This document shows, piece by piece, positions 26,636 to 35,608 of a stretch of DNA of 37,467 bases. The notes beneath the pieces were generated by a model. It did no database searches, had not been told where the DNA came from, and worked only from the letters and a program-made list of their open reading frames with translations. The first letter of the stretch is position 1. Every line of letters begins with the position of its first letter. This stretch comes from Alphaproteobacteria bacterium. GTDB taxonomy: Bacteria > Pseudomonadota > Alphaproteobacteria > GCA-2731375. Location of the stretch: the NCBI GenBank assembly GCA_028824965.1, contig JAPKBD010000004.1, positions 1 through 37,467 of the forward strand, in the 5' to 3' direction. The position numbers and the translations under genes were made by a program.

Positions 26636-28777
26636 CTATTTGACGTTGATCGTTACGTTTTCCTCATACAGAACTTCGCGGCCATCAACCACAGCCTTGG
26701 CCACATCACGCGGACTGATGCCGTAATCAAAACCAACCACCTGAATAGCCGTTATAAGATTGATGGGGAACATCTGTGCCATCAATTCGAACTTGGCATT
26801 GTATGTGCCCTTGCCTGTCAGCAATTCACTATCGACTTCGTAATCGGCGATACGATGGCCCAATGGCTCGATCCCCTTGCGATGGTTCCGCTCTACTGTG
26901 GATTCCCCGGTCAAGATCAAGGACAGTCGGGTTGGCCGCAGGAATGGCAAAGAGGTCGTCGAATAAGGAATGGTAACAGTCCGTTCCCGTTCGCCACCGC
27001 GAACACTTTGCACCAGGAAGCGCGATTGTAGCGAGAATAACTGCGTATCAAGGGGCATTTCGCCCGCATGTACGAAGGCGGATTCGTTATCACGAACATC
27101 GCCATTGGAATCCGTATCGCCCGATTCGAACACCACCTTGCCGTCGCTGTTTGTAACAGTGACCCGCAGCCAGACCAGCCGCTCGCCGGTAAAGCCTGTC
27201 GGTACGTTATGCCCTTCGGTGATATTGGAAACCTTGGCCTGCAATTCGATGCCGCCCATGGTCGCCTTGTTGACCTTAACATCGCTCAACAGATAACCGT
27301 TGCGCAATACTTCCAGTCGCAGCTCCCGCACACTCGCCAGGCGCTTGAATTGATAATTTAGGATTTCCCGGGCGTCATAGCGGGCGTCCACGGATGCCCA
27401 TGCTTTGGGGAATACCTTATTGGCCGGGACGTTATCCTCAAACTCATCAGTGCCCCAGCCGGCCTTGTGATCGTAGGTCAGCCATTCCGCCAGGGTCGCC
27501 AGCTGTTGCGCCTCGGCGTTGTGGGGGAAGATACCCGGATGCACCAGGGAATAGTCAGGCCCGGCCATGATGTGATTTGTCAATTTACGCGGCTCGGTCG
27601 GGACACCGCCGACAACGGCAGCAGGCCCTTCATGATAGCCTGACGGGATGCCTTGCACTTTGCCCATATGGCAGTCCTGGCAGGTGATGCCTTTGGCCGC
27701 TGCCGGCCCGGAGCGATATTCGCTGAAGGCTTCTTCCAGCCGGAAACCATTTAACAGCGTCACATCGTGACAGGTGCCACAGAATGTGGAGCTGGACATT
27801 TCTTTAAATTCAATGACTTCCGTATGAATTTTGCGGCCAGGTTCGTCGGCCTTTGTGACAACCCGGTATTTGTCGCGGTTATCCAATACCCGCTTCAACT
27901 CTGCATCGCCTTTCGGGCCATAGACGGGCTGTAGCAGGTCGCCCTCAACCAAGGCAACGCGACCCGACGCCTTGTTATAGATATTTTTGACCCGGTGACA
28001 GACGATACAGGTGATGCCTTCGCGGCTGGTGGGGTGGCGTTCCAAGTTGGAAATCCCGGTCGCCTCTCCCATGTTCATGCCGACTTGGTTATGGCAGCGA
28101 ATGCAAAAATCGCCGTTGGTGCCATTAACCTGGGAATTAACAAAATTCTGAAAGGCCATATAGGCCGGGCTCAACTGAGCATAAGAATGCTGGGAGACGG
28201 ACCATTCTTCGAAATGGCGGGGATGGCAGGTGCCGCATGTGGTCGCTGAGGGATAGCGGCTTTCCGCAAACAGGGCGGCATGTTCTTTACCGGCAGCATT
28301 TTTCACTTTACCGGCTGCGGCGGTGTCTTTCATTTCCGCCTTTTCGTCTTTATCTTCGTCGTCGTCATCGTCATCGTTCAGCAGACCATCATCGTCATCA
28401 TCATCGTCATCTTTATCTAAAAGGTCGTCTTCTTCCTTTTTGGCCTGCGCCAACAGCAAGGGAGAGGCAGCGATCATCCCGGCCCCGGAGGCCTCTAAAA
28501 CAAACGCGTCCAAAATGGGGGAGACGATAACTGCAGAGCTATTAACCGGCGCTATCAATGGGGCTGTATCCAACGGCGCGCCTGCCGCCATGGCAGGTCC
28601 CACAGATCCTGCCGATATCGGCAGCAGCAAAAGCCCGGCCAGAACAGCGCCAACCAAAGCACCAGGGGCCATCACTGCGCCAGGGGCTATCGTTGCCGTA
28701 ATTTTGGCACCGTCGCCGGCCTTGAAAAAATTGCCGTACCGTTTGATTTTCTGCGCCATGGTTATCCGTCCCATCAC
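26636..28777 (-). CDS. multiheme (5 x CXXCH) c-type cytochrome with Asp-rich linker
   Basis: CGTCH, CIRCH, CIVCH, CGTCH, CQDCH; hydrophobic N-terminal export signal; DDLLDKDDDDDDDDGLLNDDDDDDEDKDEK; C-terminal beta-rich region. Alternative start MAQKIKRYG. Confidence 0.88.
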   Translation of the reverse strand: MMGRITMAQKIKRYGNFFKAGDGAKITATIAPGAVMAPGALVGAVLAGLLLLPISAGSVGPAMAAGAPLDTAPLIAPVNSSAVIVSPILDAFVLEASGAGMIAASPLLLAQAKKEEDDLLDKDDDDDDDDGLLNDDDDDDEDKDEKAEMKDTAAAGKVKNAAGKEHAALFAESRYPSATTCGTCHPRHFEEWSVSQHSYAQLSPAYMAFQNFVNSQVNGTNGDFCIRCHNQVGMNMGEATGISNLERHPTSREGITCIVCHRVKNIYNKASGRVALVEGDLLQPVYGPKGDAELKRVLDNRDKYRVVTKADEPGRKIHTEVIEFKEMSSSTFCGTCHDVTLLNGFRLEEAFSEYRSGPAAAKGITCQDCHMGKVQGIPSGYHEGPAAVVGGVPTEPRKLTNHIMAGPDYSLVHPGIFPHNAEAQQLATLAEWLTYDHKAGWGTDEFEDNVPANKVFPKAWASVDARYDAREILNYQFKRLASVRELRLEVLRNGYLLSDVKVNKATMGGIELQAKVSNITEGHNVPTGFTGERLVWLRVTVTNSDGKVVFESGDTDSNGDVRDNESAFVHAGEMPLDTQLFSLQSRFLVQSVRGGERERTVTIPYSTTSLPFLRPTRLSLILTGESTVERNHRKGIEPLGHRIADYEVDSELLTGKGTYNAKFELMAQMFPINLITAIQVVGFDYGISPRDVAKAVVDGREVLYEENVTINVK
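28351..28440. repeat. degenerate GAT/GAC trinucleotide tract coding poly-Asp
   Basis: cttcgtcgtcgtcatcgtcatcg and catcatcgtcatcatcatcgtcat runs inside the cytochrome gene. Confidence 0.75.
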
Positions 28778-28806
28778 TTCATTCGCCCACTTGGCCTAGC
28801 ATCGAC

Positions 28807-28830
28807 TGAATTTCGCACCGGTGAAATTCA
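28807..28830. promoter_or_regulatory. 24-bp inverted repeat TGAATTTC-GCACCGGT-GAAATTCA upstream of the cytochrome gene
   Basis: Perfect 8-bp arms, 8-bp spacer; 30 bp upstream of the ORF start at 28777. Confidence 0.5.
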
Positions 28831-29152
28831 ATTCCTAGTATTATTTAATGTCCGCGCGCGCGCCAACTGTTTCAATGTTTACGTTACACGAGTTACTTTA
28901 CACTATTTATATTACGTCGCGACCCTAAGCGATTGTATTTGCGAACAAATAATAGGGGCCGAATTCCTGCTACATATTGAAATCGAGTTTACCACGCGAT
29001 TTTTATTTGCGCTATCCTGCCATGTTGAATGCGTTGATGGCAGTGAAATTGTGACAAATATGCTGCTATTTCGATGTTTTGCTGAAATATGTTGTAACTT
29101 GGCATCACTTTTTGCTTTCAAAATGATGCAGATTAGGCTGAAGGGAGCTTAA

Positions 29153-30478
29153 ATGACCCAGGCAAACGAACTTACCGCCAGCCAGGCGCGGGCAGCAATG
29201 GACCGAGGCGACCTCAGGGCTGAAGACCTTGTGCAGGCCTGTCTGGAGCGGATTGCGATGCGGGATGCTGACGTCAAGGCCTGGTGCCATTTGGCGGCGA
29301 AGCCAAGCCTGGCTGCAGCCAAAGTCATAGACCGGGCATTGGATCAGGCGTCGGAACAGCCTGGCGCGATCGACAAAGGCGGCCCCTTGGCCGGTCTGCC
29401 TATCGGCGTAAAAGACATTATCGATACCGCTGATATGCCCACCACATACGGCAGTGCCGTATATCCCGATCACCGGCCCACTATGGATGCGGCCTGTGTG
29501 GCTCTGGTGCGGGCGGCGGGCGGCATCGCCTTGGGCAAGACGGTGAGTACGGAATTCGCCTATTTTCAGCCGGGCAAAACCACCAACCCTCATAATCCAG
29601 GCCATACACCGGGCGGGTCTTCATCCGGCTCGGCCGCAGCGGTCGCCGATTTCATGGTGCCCTTTGCCTTTGGCACACAGACGGGCGGCTCAGTCATTCG
29701 CCCGGCCGCCTTTTGCGGTGTCGTCGGCTACAAGGCAAGCCATGGTGCCTTGCCGCTTTATGGGGTGAAGGCGTTGTCCCATGATCTTGATACCTTGGGC
29801 TGGTTCTGCCGCGAAGTGGCGGATATCCATCTTATGCGTGCTGCGCTGGTCGGTGCGCCGGCATTTGTTTCGGACCCGGATCTGAAAATGAATGGGGTGC
29901 CAAAAATAGGCCTTTGTCGGACCTATGAATGGGATCAGGCGGATGACGACTGCCAACGTGCGGTCCTTGCCGCTGCCAAAAATCTAGAGGCCGCCGGCGC
30001 TGAGGTCGTGGATATCACCCTGCCGCCATCCTTTGCTGACCTGGTGGATAGCCAAAAGCGGGTGATGGCACAAAATGCCGCGCGTGATCTGGCCTTTGAA
30101 TATTATCAACACCGGGATCGCATGAGCAGCCATATCATCGCCCTGATCGAACAGGGACAGGGGGTGGATTTTGCCACCTATCAGAACGATGTCGCCGCGA
30201 CGGTCGCCGGACGGGCAGCTTTGCAGGGGATTTTCGCGCAGGTCGACGTTCTGCTCTGCCCCAGTGCACCGGGGGAAGCACCAAAAGGCTTGGATAATAC
30301 CGGCGACCCAATATTCAATCGGCTATGGACTCTATTGGGCAACCCTTGTGTAAATTTACCGGGCCATACGGGCAGTCATGGCTTACCCGTGGGCGTCCAG
30401 GCCGTCGGGGCCATGGGTCAGGACGAGGCGCTGTTGGCCCATTGCCGCTGGATGGAGCGACGGGTACTAGGCTCGTGA
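29153..30478 (+). CDS. amidase (amidase signature family)
   Basis: GVKDIIDTADMPTTYGS, GGSSSGSAAAVADF, GTQTGGSVIRPAAFCGVVGYK; AGGGAG upstream. Confidence 0.92.
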   Translation: MTQANELTASQARAAMDRGDLRAEDLVQACLERIAMRDADVKAWCHLAAKPSLAAAKVIDRALDQASEQPGAIDKGGPLAGLPIGVKDIIDTADMPTTYGSAVYPDHRPTMDAACVALVRAAGGIALGKTVSTEFAYFQPGKTTNPHNPGHTPGGSSSGSAAAVADFMVPFAFGTQTGGSVIRPAAFCGVVGYKASHGALPLYGVKALSHDLDTLGWFCREVADIHLMRAALVGAPAFVSDPDLKMNGVPKIGLCRTYEWDQADDDCQRAVLAAAKNLEAAGAEVVDITLPPSFADLVDSQKRVMAQNAARDLAFEYYQHRDRMSSHIIALIEQGQGVDFATYQNDVAATVAGRAALQGIFAQVDVLLCPSAPGEAPKGLDNTGDPIFNRLWTLLGNPCVNLPGHTGSHGLPVGVQAVGAMGQDEALLAHCRWMERRVLGS

Positions 30479-30552
30479 TGCGACGACGGGGCGATAGGGC
30501 GGAGATTAATACCAAAGTACGGAGATAAAGGCTTGGCTGTGAGACCGCACAG

Positions 30553-31383
30553 CTAAGCCGCCGCCTTTCTACCAACCCAGTTGAAGTGGGTCAAAATGGG
30601 TGCCAGGCAGCGCCACGCCAGGGCGCGCTCCACCCCGCCAAGGGCATCAAATATGCCGGCGCTGGGGAACATCCGGAAATAGCGCAGGCTTTGCCGATCA
30701 ATTCCCTGGTTGGAAAAGGCGCGGGTCAGGGCAAGGGCGGTGGTAATCCGTTCAACGCCATAGAGGATATCCTTGCCACCGGGGCCGGCCATGGTTTCCA
30801 CGCGCGGCCAACCACGGCGCACCAATAGCTCCGCCTGGATCAGGGGGTTCAGGGCGTTCGCCTCGGATATCACCAGATGCCCACCCGGCTTCAGCAGACG
30901 AGCGGTCTTGGCCACAACCTCATGACGTGGCTCCAGATGGTGAAAGGCCTGTTCCATCCAAATGGCATCGAAGGGTTCAGCCTCCCCCAGATCGAGCATG
31001 GATTGCATAGAGAAATCAACATTCAGGGGCCGGTCAAGCTGATCCTGCAAAACAGCCAGGCGCGCCCGGGCGCCCGCGATCCGATCGCCGCGCACATCCA
31101 ACGCCGTCACCCGCGCGCCCTTCAATGCCAACCACAGGGTTTCCGTTCCCAACCCGCAGCCAACTTCCAAAACCCGCATGTTCGGGGCCGCTATAACCAG
31201 CGCCTCAATCTCGCGAATTTGTTCGGCGTAATAGCTGCGCATACGATCAGAAAAATTGCGCCGAAAGGCTCCGTAATAACTATTGAAGGTTGCTTCGGCC
31301 TCGCCCTGCAAAAGATCATTCTGTAACCAGCTGGCCAAAAATGCGGCAATGTCCGGTGCTACGGCAAGTGAAAGGTTCTTCAT
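30553..31383 (-). CDS. class I SAM-dependent methyltransferase
   Basis: MRVLEVGCGLGTETLWLALKGARVTALDVRGDRIAGAR, FDAIWMEQAFHHLEP, LLKPGGHLVISEAN. Track ORF starts 31413; ATG at 31383 (MKNLSL) fits the upstream gene's end. Confidence 0.88.
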   Translation of the reverse strand: MKNLSLAVAPDIAAFLASWLQNDLLQGEAEATFNSYYGAFRRNFSDRMRSYYAEQIREIEALVIAAPNMRVLEVGCGLGTETLWLALKGARVTALDVRGDRIAGARARLAVLQDQLDRPLNVDFSMQSMLDLGEAEPFDAIWMEQAFHHLEPRHEVVAKTARLLKPGGHLVISEANALNPLIQAELLVRRGWPRVETMAGPGGKDILYGVERITTALALTRAFSNQGIDRQSLRYFRMFPSAGIFDALGGVERALAWRCLAPILTHFNWVGRKAAA

Positions 31384-31385
31384 TT

Positions 31386-32765
31386 TCAGGACGACTTCGA
31401 AATGTGGAAACAATGATGTAGGGGTAGGCTTTCGACGCGAACACCTTCGAACCGCCCCGAGACCGACTGCAATTGGGCCAGAACCCCGCGCACTTCATCC
31501 AGTTCCATGCCGGGGAATTTTTGGTTGGCATAGTCCGCTGCCCGGCCACCACGGACCAGACGTCGCACCTTGGGTCGAATGGCTGTTGCCAGCCGTGTGA
31601 CAAGGCGACCCAGTCGCGCAACGGGCCCTTGGGCAAAGCCAGCCACGGGACAATCAAGGCCCGCCAATTCATCGGCAATATTGTCCGCGGCCAAGGCACC
31701 TGTGGCGGCCGCAAGATAGTGTCCCGCCTGATCACCAATATTATCGGGCGGCCCCATGGTTCCATCAGTCAGCGCTGTAATGGTGTCGATCAATTCATCG
31801 GCGCTATAGGCGTTCCGGCTCAACACATTGGGCAGGTGAGAATCTACCACTACGTCCGTGGCCGGTCGGTAAGCGGCGACAGGGACGCCAAGGACATGGG
31901 CCTCAACCCCCGTTGTGCAGGAATTTTGCAGAACGCAATCGGCACCCAAAATCCACGGTATGACATTGCCGTAATGCAGTACCTGAACATTATCCAAGCC
32001 AGCCGCCGCCTCACCCCACGCACCATGATCCTCTGATGGATGGGGGCGCAGAATAATCGTATGATCGGGAAAGGCCTTTGATAGATCGGGCAGGGCAGCG
32101 GCAAAGCCATGGAATATTTTGCCGATGAAATCGATCCAGTGCTGTACCGCTGCTTGTTCGTCAGCGGTTTTTATACCGCCCCGTTGTCGCTGTGCCTTGA
32201 TCCAGAAATCGGATCCAAGGAAATGATTGAAGCGGCTGAAATTGGTGTTGATCAATAGATAGCGGCCATGACGATCCTGATGGGCCTTGGCCTCATCCGC
32301 AAAGATGGCGCGAAATTCCGGGCGCAACAGATCAAAGCGCGGATTGCCAATAGCCCGAATTTTTGCCGCTGCGTCAGGCAACTTATAGGCAATGTCATCC
32401 GCCTGGTTCTGCCCCCAGGCAAAAAACCTATCGACAAACCCCATGGCCTCAGGCGAGATACGTTGATGCAAATAGGTATCCCGGTCCCGATAGACCACGC
32501 CTTCCTCGCACCAGGCGCAAACCAAATAACCGCTGTCCCGCAGTAATTTGAAATGCGCTTCCTTGGTGCAGGCGATGCTTTTGTCCACATAGATGCCGAC
32601 AGGCAAATGAGGCAACTGCGCCAGGATAGCGTTTTGGTCACCCATTAAGACATCGAAGCCGCGTTCGGCAGCAGCTGCCGCCAACAACGTCTTGGCATGA
32701 AACTCCCGCGCCTTGGTTTCAATGGGCAGCAACAGCCAGCGCCGGGGCTGAGATAGATTATTCAT
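31386..32765 (-). CDS. surface carbohydrate biosynthesis protein, CDP-glycerol glycerophosphotransferase-like
   Basis: RRWLLLPIETKAREFHAKTLLAAAAAERGFDVLMG, FFAWGQNQADDI, AIGNPRFDLL, TIILRPHPSEDHGAW. Start MNNLSQ (32765) overlaps the upstream stop by 4 bp. Confidence 0.75.
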   Translation of the reverse strand: MNNLSQPRRWLLLPIETKAREFHAKTLLAAAAAERGFDVLMGDQNAILAQLPHLPVGIYVDKSIACTKEAHFKLLRDSGYLVCAWCEEGVVYRDRDTYLHQRISPEAMGFVDRFFAWGQNQADDIAYKLPDAAAKIRAIGNPRFDLLRPEFRAIFADEAKAHQDRHGRYLLINTNFSRFNHFLGSDFWIKAQRQRGGIKTADEQAAVQHWIDFIGKIFHGFAAALPDLSKAFPDHTIILRPHPSEDHGAWGEAAAGLDNVQVLHYGNVIPWILGADCVLQNSCTTGVEAHVLGVPVAAYRPATDVVVDSHLPNVLSRNAYSADELIDTITALTDGTMGPPDNIGDQAGHYLAAATGALAADNIADELAGLDCPVAGFAQGPVARLGRLVTRLATAIRPKVRRLVRGGRAADYANQKFPGMELDEVRGVLAQLQSVSGRFEGVRVESLPLHHCFHISKSS

Positions 32766-34120
32766 CGACGCGGCCCCTTGGCGATTTCCGCCCATACGGC
32801 ATCGGCCACACGGGCACCTGCCTTACCATCTGCATTGCCGGTCCATTTTTCCAATAGAGCCAACGCCGCTGGCGACAAATCGGTCACCACGACGCGCGGG
32901 GCCTGTAAGTGGCGAACGACGTGTCCAGCCATATCATCGTCCGAGCGGCCATAAGACACGGCAGCTTCCATATCCAGGATGTAGGGCAGATTTTTTTCGT
33001 CCACGGCCTCGGCGAATTGCGGGCACACAATGGGTTTGCCGGCGGCCAGTGCCTCCAGCAATGCGGTACTGGTGAAACCGCAAACCACATCAGAAGACAG
33101 GATCAGATCCAGGGGGTCGCCGCCCTCTACAATTTTCAGGTTGTCCGGTATCTCGCCAGCCTGGGCCATAAGCTCGCGGGCGGCATCAACTTCATACTTA
33201 CCGGATTTGGTTTTTACGATGACTGTAGCTTCAGGCATCTGCCGGGCCACGATGACGGCAGCCCGATGGTAACCGGCGGCCAACTCATCCCAATGCAACG
33301 CTTCCAGACCATGGTCCACATCCCGGTCACCCAGGCCGTCGGGATCATATTTTCGTGGGATGCGGGGCAGGCCTGTCTTGGCGGTGAAGGAAAAGAACAA
33401 CGCCTGTTTCGGCCCCGACGGCGCCTCACCCTTTGCGCGCCAGGCATGGACGGGATCCAGGCGGGGCATGCCGACGATGATCACCCGGTCACTGGGCAAC
33501 ACACCAGCGCTGACCTGGATGCGTTTTTCAACTTGGTTATAGACCAAGGTGCACCGGCCCTCGTACGGCCCGCGCCGGTCCTGATAGAAACTGGTGAAAA
33601 ACGGCTCCAACCCCGGCGTCTTCAGGTTCTCTTTATGCAAAGGAATAAAGGGCGTGCCGAAACCCTCTAGCGCCGCAGCCAACGGACGTTCAGCATAATA
33701 GGCAAAGTTGGCGGACAACACCGCATCATAGGATCGATAGGTAATCAGGCGCTGCCACACCCTACCCACGAATGCCTGATAGGCCGCCTTCCCGGCGACG
33801 GTGGCCGGGTCATCAGTTTTATAGCTGTGATCATCCAGGGTAGGGGGGCAAAAGGCGGAGATCATCGCCTTCAGGGCCTTGACGTTGACCTTGTCGAAAG
33901 CAAATAGCCGGAACCTGGGGTCTGCACCAAAGGCTGCCTGGGCGTCCTCGGCCAGACCTTGTTTGGAGATCAACAGCAGGTTCACCGCATCCCCGTTGGT
34001 CTTGCTGGGAATTTCGCTGATGACATTATGCAGCAATCGCGCAGCCAGGTGGGCTAGGTTCGCCTTGGCCGACCAGCGAAAAGCAAACCACCAAAACTCC
34101 CTGATCAAGCGGCGGCTCAT
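32762..34120 (-). CDS. glycosyltransferase-like protein, paralogue B
   Basis: HKENLKTPGLEPFF, YNQVEKRIQVSAG, VGMPRLDPVHAW, DVVCGFTSTALLEALAAGKPIVCPQFAEA; GT-B-like C-terminal half. Confidence 0.65.
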   Translation of the reverse strand: MSRRLIREFWWFAFRWSAKANLAHLAARLLHNVISEIPSKTNGDAVNLLLISKQGLAEDAQAAFGADPRFRLFAFDKVNVKALKAMISAFCPPTLDDHSYKTDDPATVAGKAAYQAFVGRVWQRLITYRSYDAVLSANFAYYAERPLAAALEGFGTPFIPLHKENLKTPGLEPFFTSFYQDRRGPYEGRCTLVYNQVEKRIQVSAGVLPSDRVIIVGMPRLDPVHAWRAKGEAPSGPKQALFFSFTAKTGLPRIPRKYDPDGLGDRDVDHGLEALHWDELAAGYHRAAVIVARQMPEATVIVKTKSGKYEVDAARELMAQAGEIPDNLKIVEGGDPLDLILSSDVVCGFTSTALLEALAAGKPIVCPQFAEAVDEKNLPYILDMEAAVSYGRSDDDMAGHVVRHLQAPRVVVTDLSPAALALLEKWTGNADGKAGARVADAVWAEIAKGPRR

Positions 34121-34848
34121 GCGCGCCCAGCCCCACCCTCATTTTCGAGGATATAATAACGGATGGCCCGGCTTTCGTCCTCATCGTCAAAGACATCGAC
34201 AATGGTCAGACCCTGGCGGGCGAAGATGGCGCGCATGTCCCCGTCGTGATACCGGCGGGTCTTTTTCCCTTCACGTCCGACAACAGCACTTAGCATCGTG
34301 CGCACGCCATCACGCAACAGCCATCGTGCGCGCTTAATCGCGGCGGCAACCCCTCCGGCTTGCGGCCCACCATCGGCGGTCACCTTGACCTGGATCAACA
34401 TACGTCCCGTGGGGCAGATGCGGGCGAACTCGCCAATGACGTTTTCCACAACGGCCAGGTTCGGCAGCCATTTTATAAAGCGTGTGCTGACCACGGCATC
34501 CGCCGCGCCATTCGCAAACGGCAGATGTTCCGCATCCGCGACCCGGACATCCAGCTGGCAAAATATTTCTGCGCCCATACGGTCGGCAGCAGCAGCAATC
34601 ATATCGGCCGAGATATCCGCGCCAATAACATTCAAGCCATGGGCAAGATAATCATCCACATAGCGCCCGGTGCCAAAGGGCACGTCCATAACCGTCGCAT
34701 CCGTCGATCTGGCAGCAATGTCGGCAATGAAGCCGGCAACGACCGCCTGCTCCCGGCCCCAATGGGGTTTCTCCACACGCCGGTCGTCATAGCCAGCAGC
34801 AACATTGCCCGCATATTTTTCTTTGGCGTGATAGCTGTCATTCGTCAT
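34117..34848 (-). CDS. class I SAM-dependent methyltransferase
   Basis: ATVMDVPFGTGRYVDDYLAHGLNVIGADISADMIAAA, DAEHLPFANGAADAVVSTRFIKWLP. Confidence 0.87.
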   Translation of the reverse strand: MTNDSYHAKEKYAGNVAAGYDDRRVEKPHWGREQAVVAGFIADIAARSTDATVMDVPFGTGRYVDDYLAHGLNVIGADISADMIAAAADRMGAEIFCQLDVRVADAEHLPFANGAADAVVSTRFIKWLPNLAVVENVIGEFARICPTGRMLIQVKVTADGGPQAGGVAAAIKRARWLLRDGVRTMLSAVVGREGKKTRRYHDGDMRAIFARQGLTIVDVFDDEDESRAIRYYILENEGGAGRA

Positions 34849-35608
34849 TCTGTTCTCGCAAATCGGCTAGGCCGGTTATAACAGCATCGCAAGGTGCTTC
34901 GCCGGTTAGATTGATCAATTCCTGTAGCCAGTCGCCATGGATAAATCGGATCGAGCATGTAACCCGTTTCAGTTTGGCCTGTTGGGCCAGGGCCAGGCGG
35001 TGATGGCCCTTGCGGAAGTGGCATAGCCTGCCATCCCGCCCAACGGCAAGACCAATATCTGCATTGCGCCGATACCGCCGGTCACTGGGATCAGCGGCAC
35101 GATAACCATTGACGCGCATGTCCTGGTAGATGTCCGAATAGGATTGGCAATATTCCGTGATCGCCGTGACATTATCCAAATACCGCCCCCCATGACGGCG
35201 CGGACCTCCCGCCTCCATCGCCGCAATCAACGCCCGGTGGGTGCGGCTGTCCGTCACATCCTCCACGCCTATCAGGCCCGCCATCTCCACCGCGGCGCGG
35301 GTCTGGGCAAAAGGGGTCGTGTTTCGATCCCAATTATCAGGAACCACGAAAAAATGGCGCGGTTCAACAACCAACCCCCGTACGGTGATGCGTTTGGGTA
35401 CGGTGTCCGTGATTTCACGGGGGTCAATTTCCAGGGATAGGTCACGGCCGAACAAACTATCGGCCAAGCCAAAGGTAACGCCAATGCTGTCGTTGGCGAC
35501 ACAGCGACGGGCCTGGGCATCAAAGATAGCCGGTGCCAGGGCACGGCCGGGTATGCTGCGCCACAGGCCATCACGCAGGGCGCCGATTTGGGCGCGCAGG
35601 CCGCTCAT
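34838..35608 (-). CDS. hypothetical protein with ParB/sulfiredoxin-like core motif
   Basis: VGRDGRLCHFRKGHHRLALAQQAKLKRVTCSIRFIH resembles the GxHRLAxA motif of ParB-like domains; embedded in a glycan operon. Confidence 0.5.
   Translation of the reverse strand: MSGLRAQIGALRDGLWRSIPGRALAPAIFDAQARRCVANDSIGVTFGLADSLFGRDLSLEIDPREITDTVPKRITVRGLVVEPRHFFVVPDNWDRNTTPFAQTRAAVEMAGLIGVEDVTDSRTHRALIAAMEAGGPRRHGGRYLDNVTAITEYCQSYSDIYQDMRVNGYRAADPSDRRYRRNADIGLAVGRDGRLCHFRKGHHRLALAQQAKLKRVTCSIRFIHGDWLQELINLTGEAPCDAVITGLADLREQNDE

Noticed and set aside
28323-28799. 158-aa plus-strand ORF rich in poly-Ser
   Set aside because: It is the antisense of the Asp-rich tract in the multiheme cytochrome; the Ser runs are a by-product of GAT/GAC codons.
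28853-28862. (CG)5 alternating run as a possible Z-DNA element
   Set aside because: Too short to claim function in a GC-rich genome.
28912-29121. 69-aa minus-strand ORF in the cytochrome-amidase gap
   Set aside because: AT-rich intergenic sequence, no ribosome-binding site or domain evident; overlaps the likely amidase promoter.
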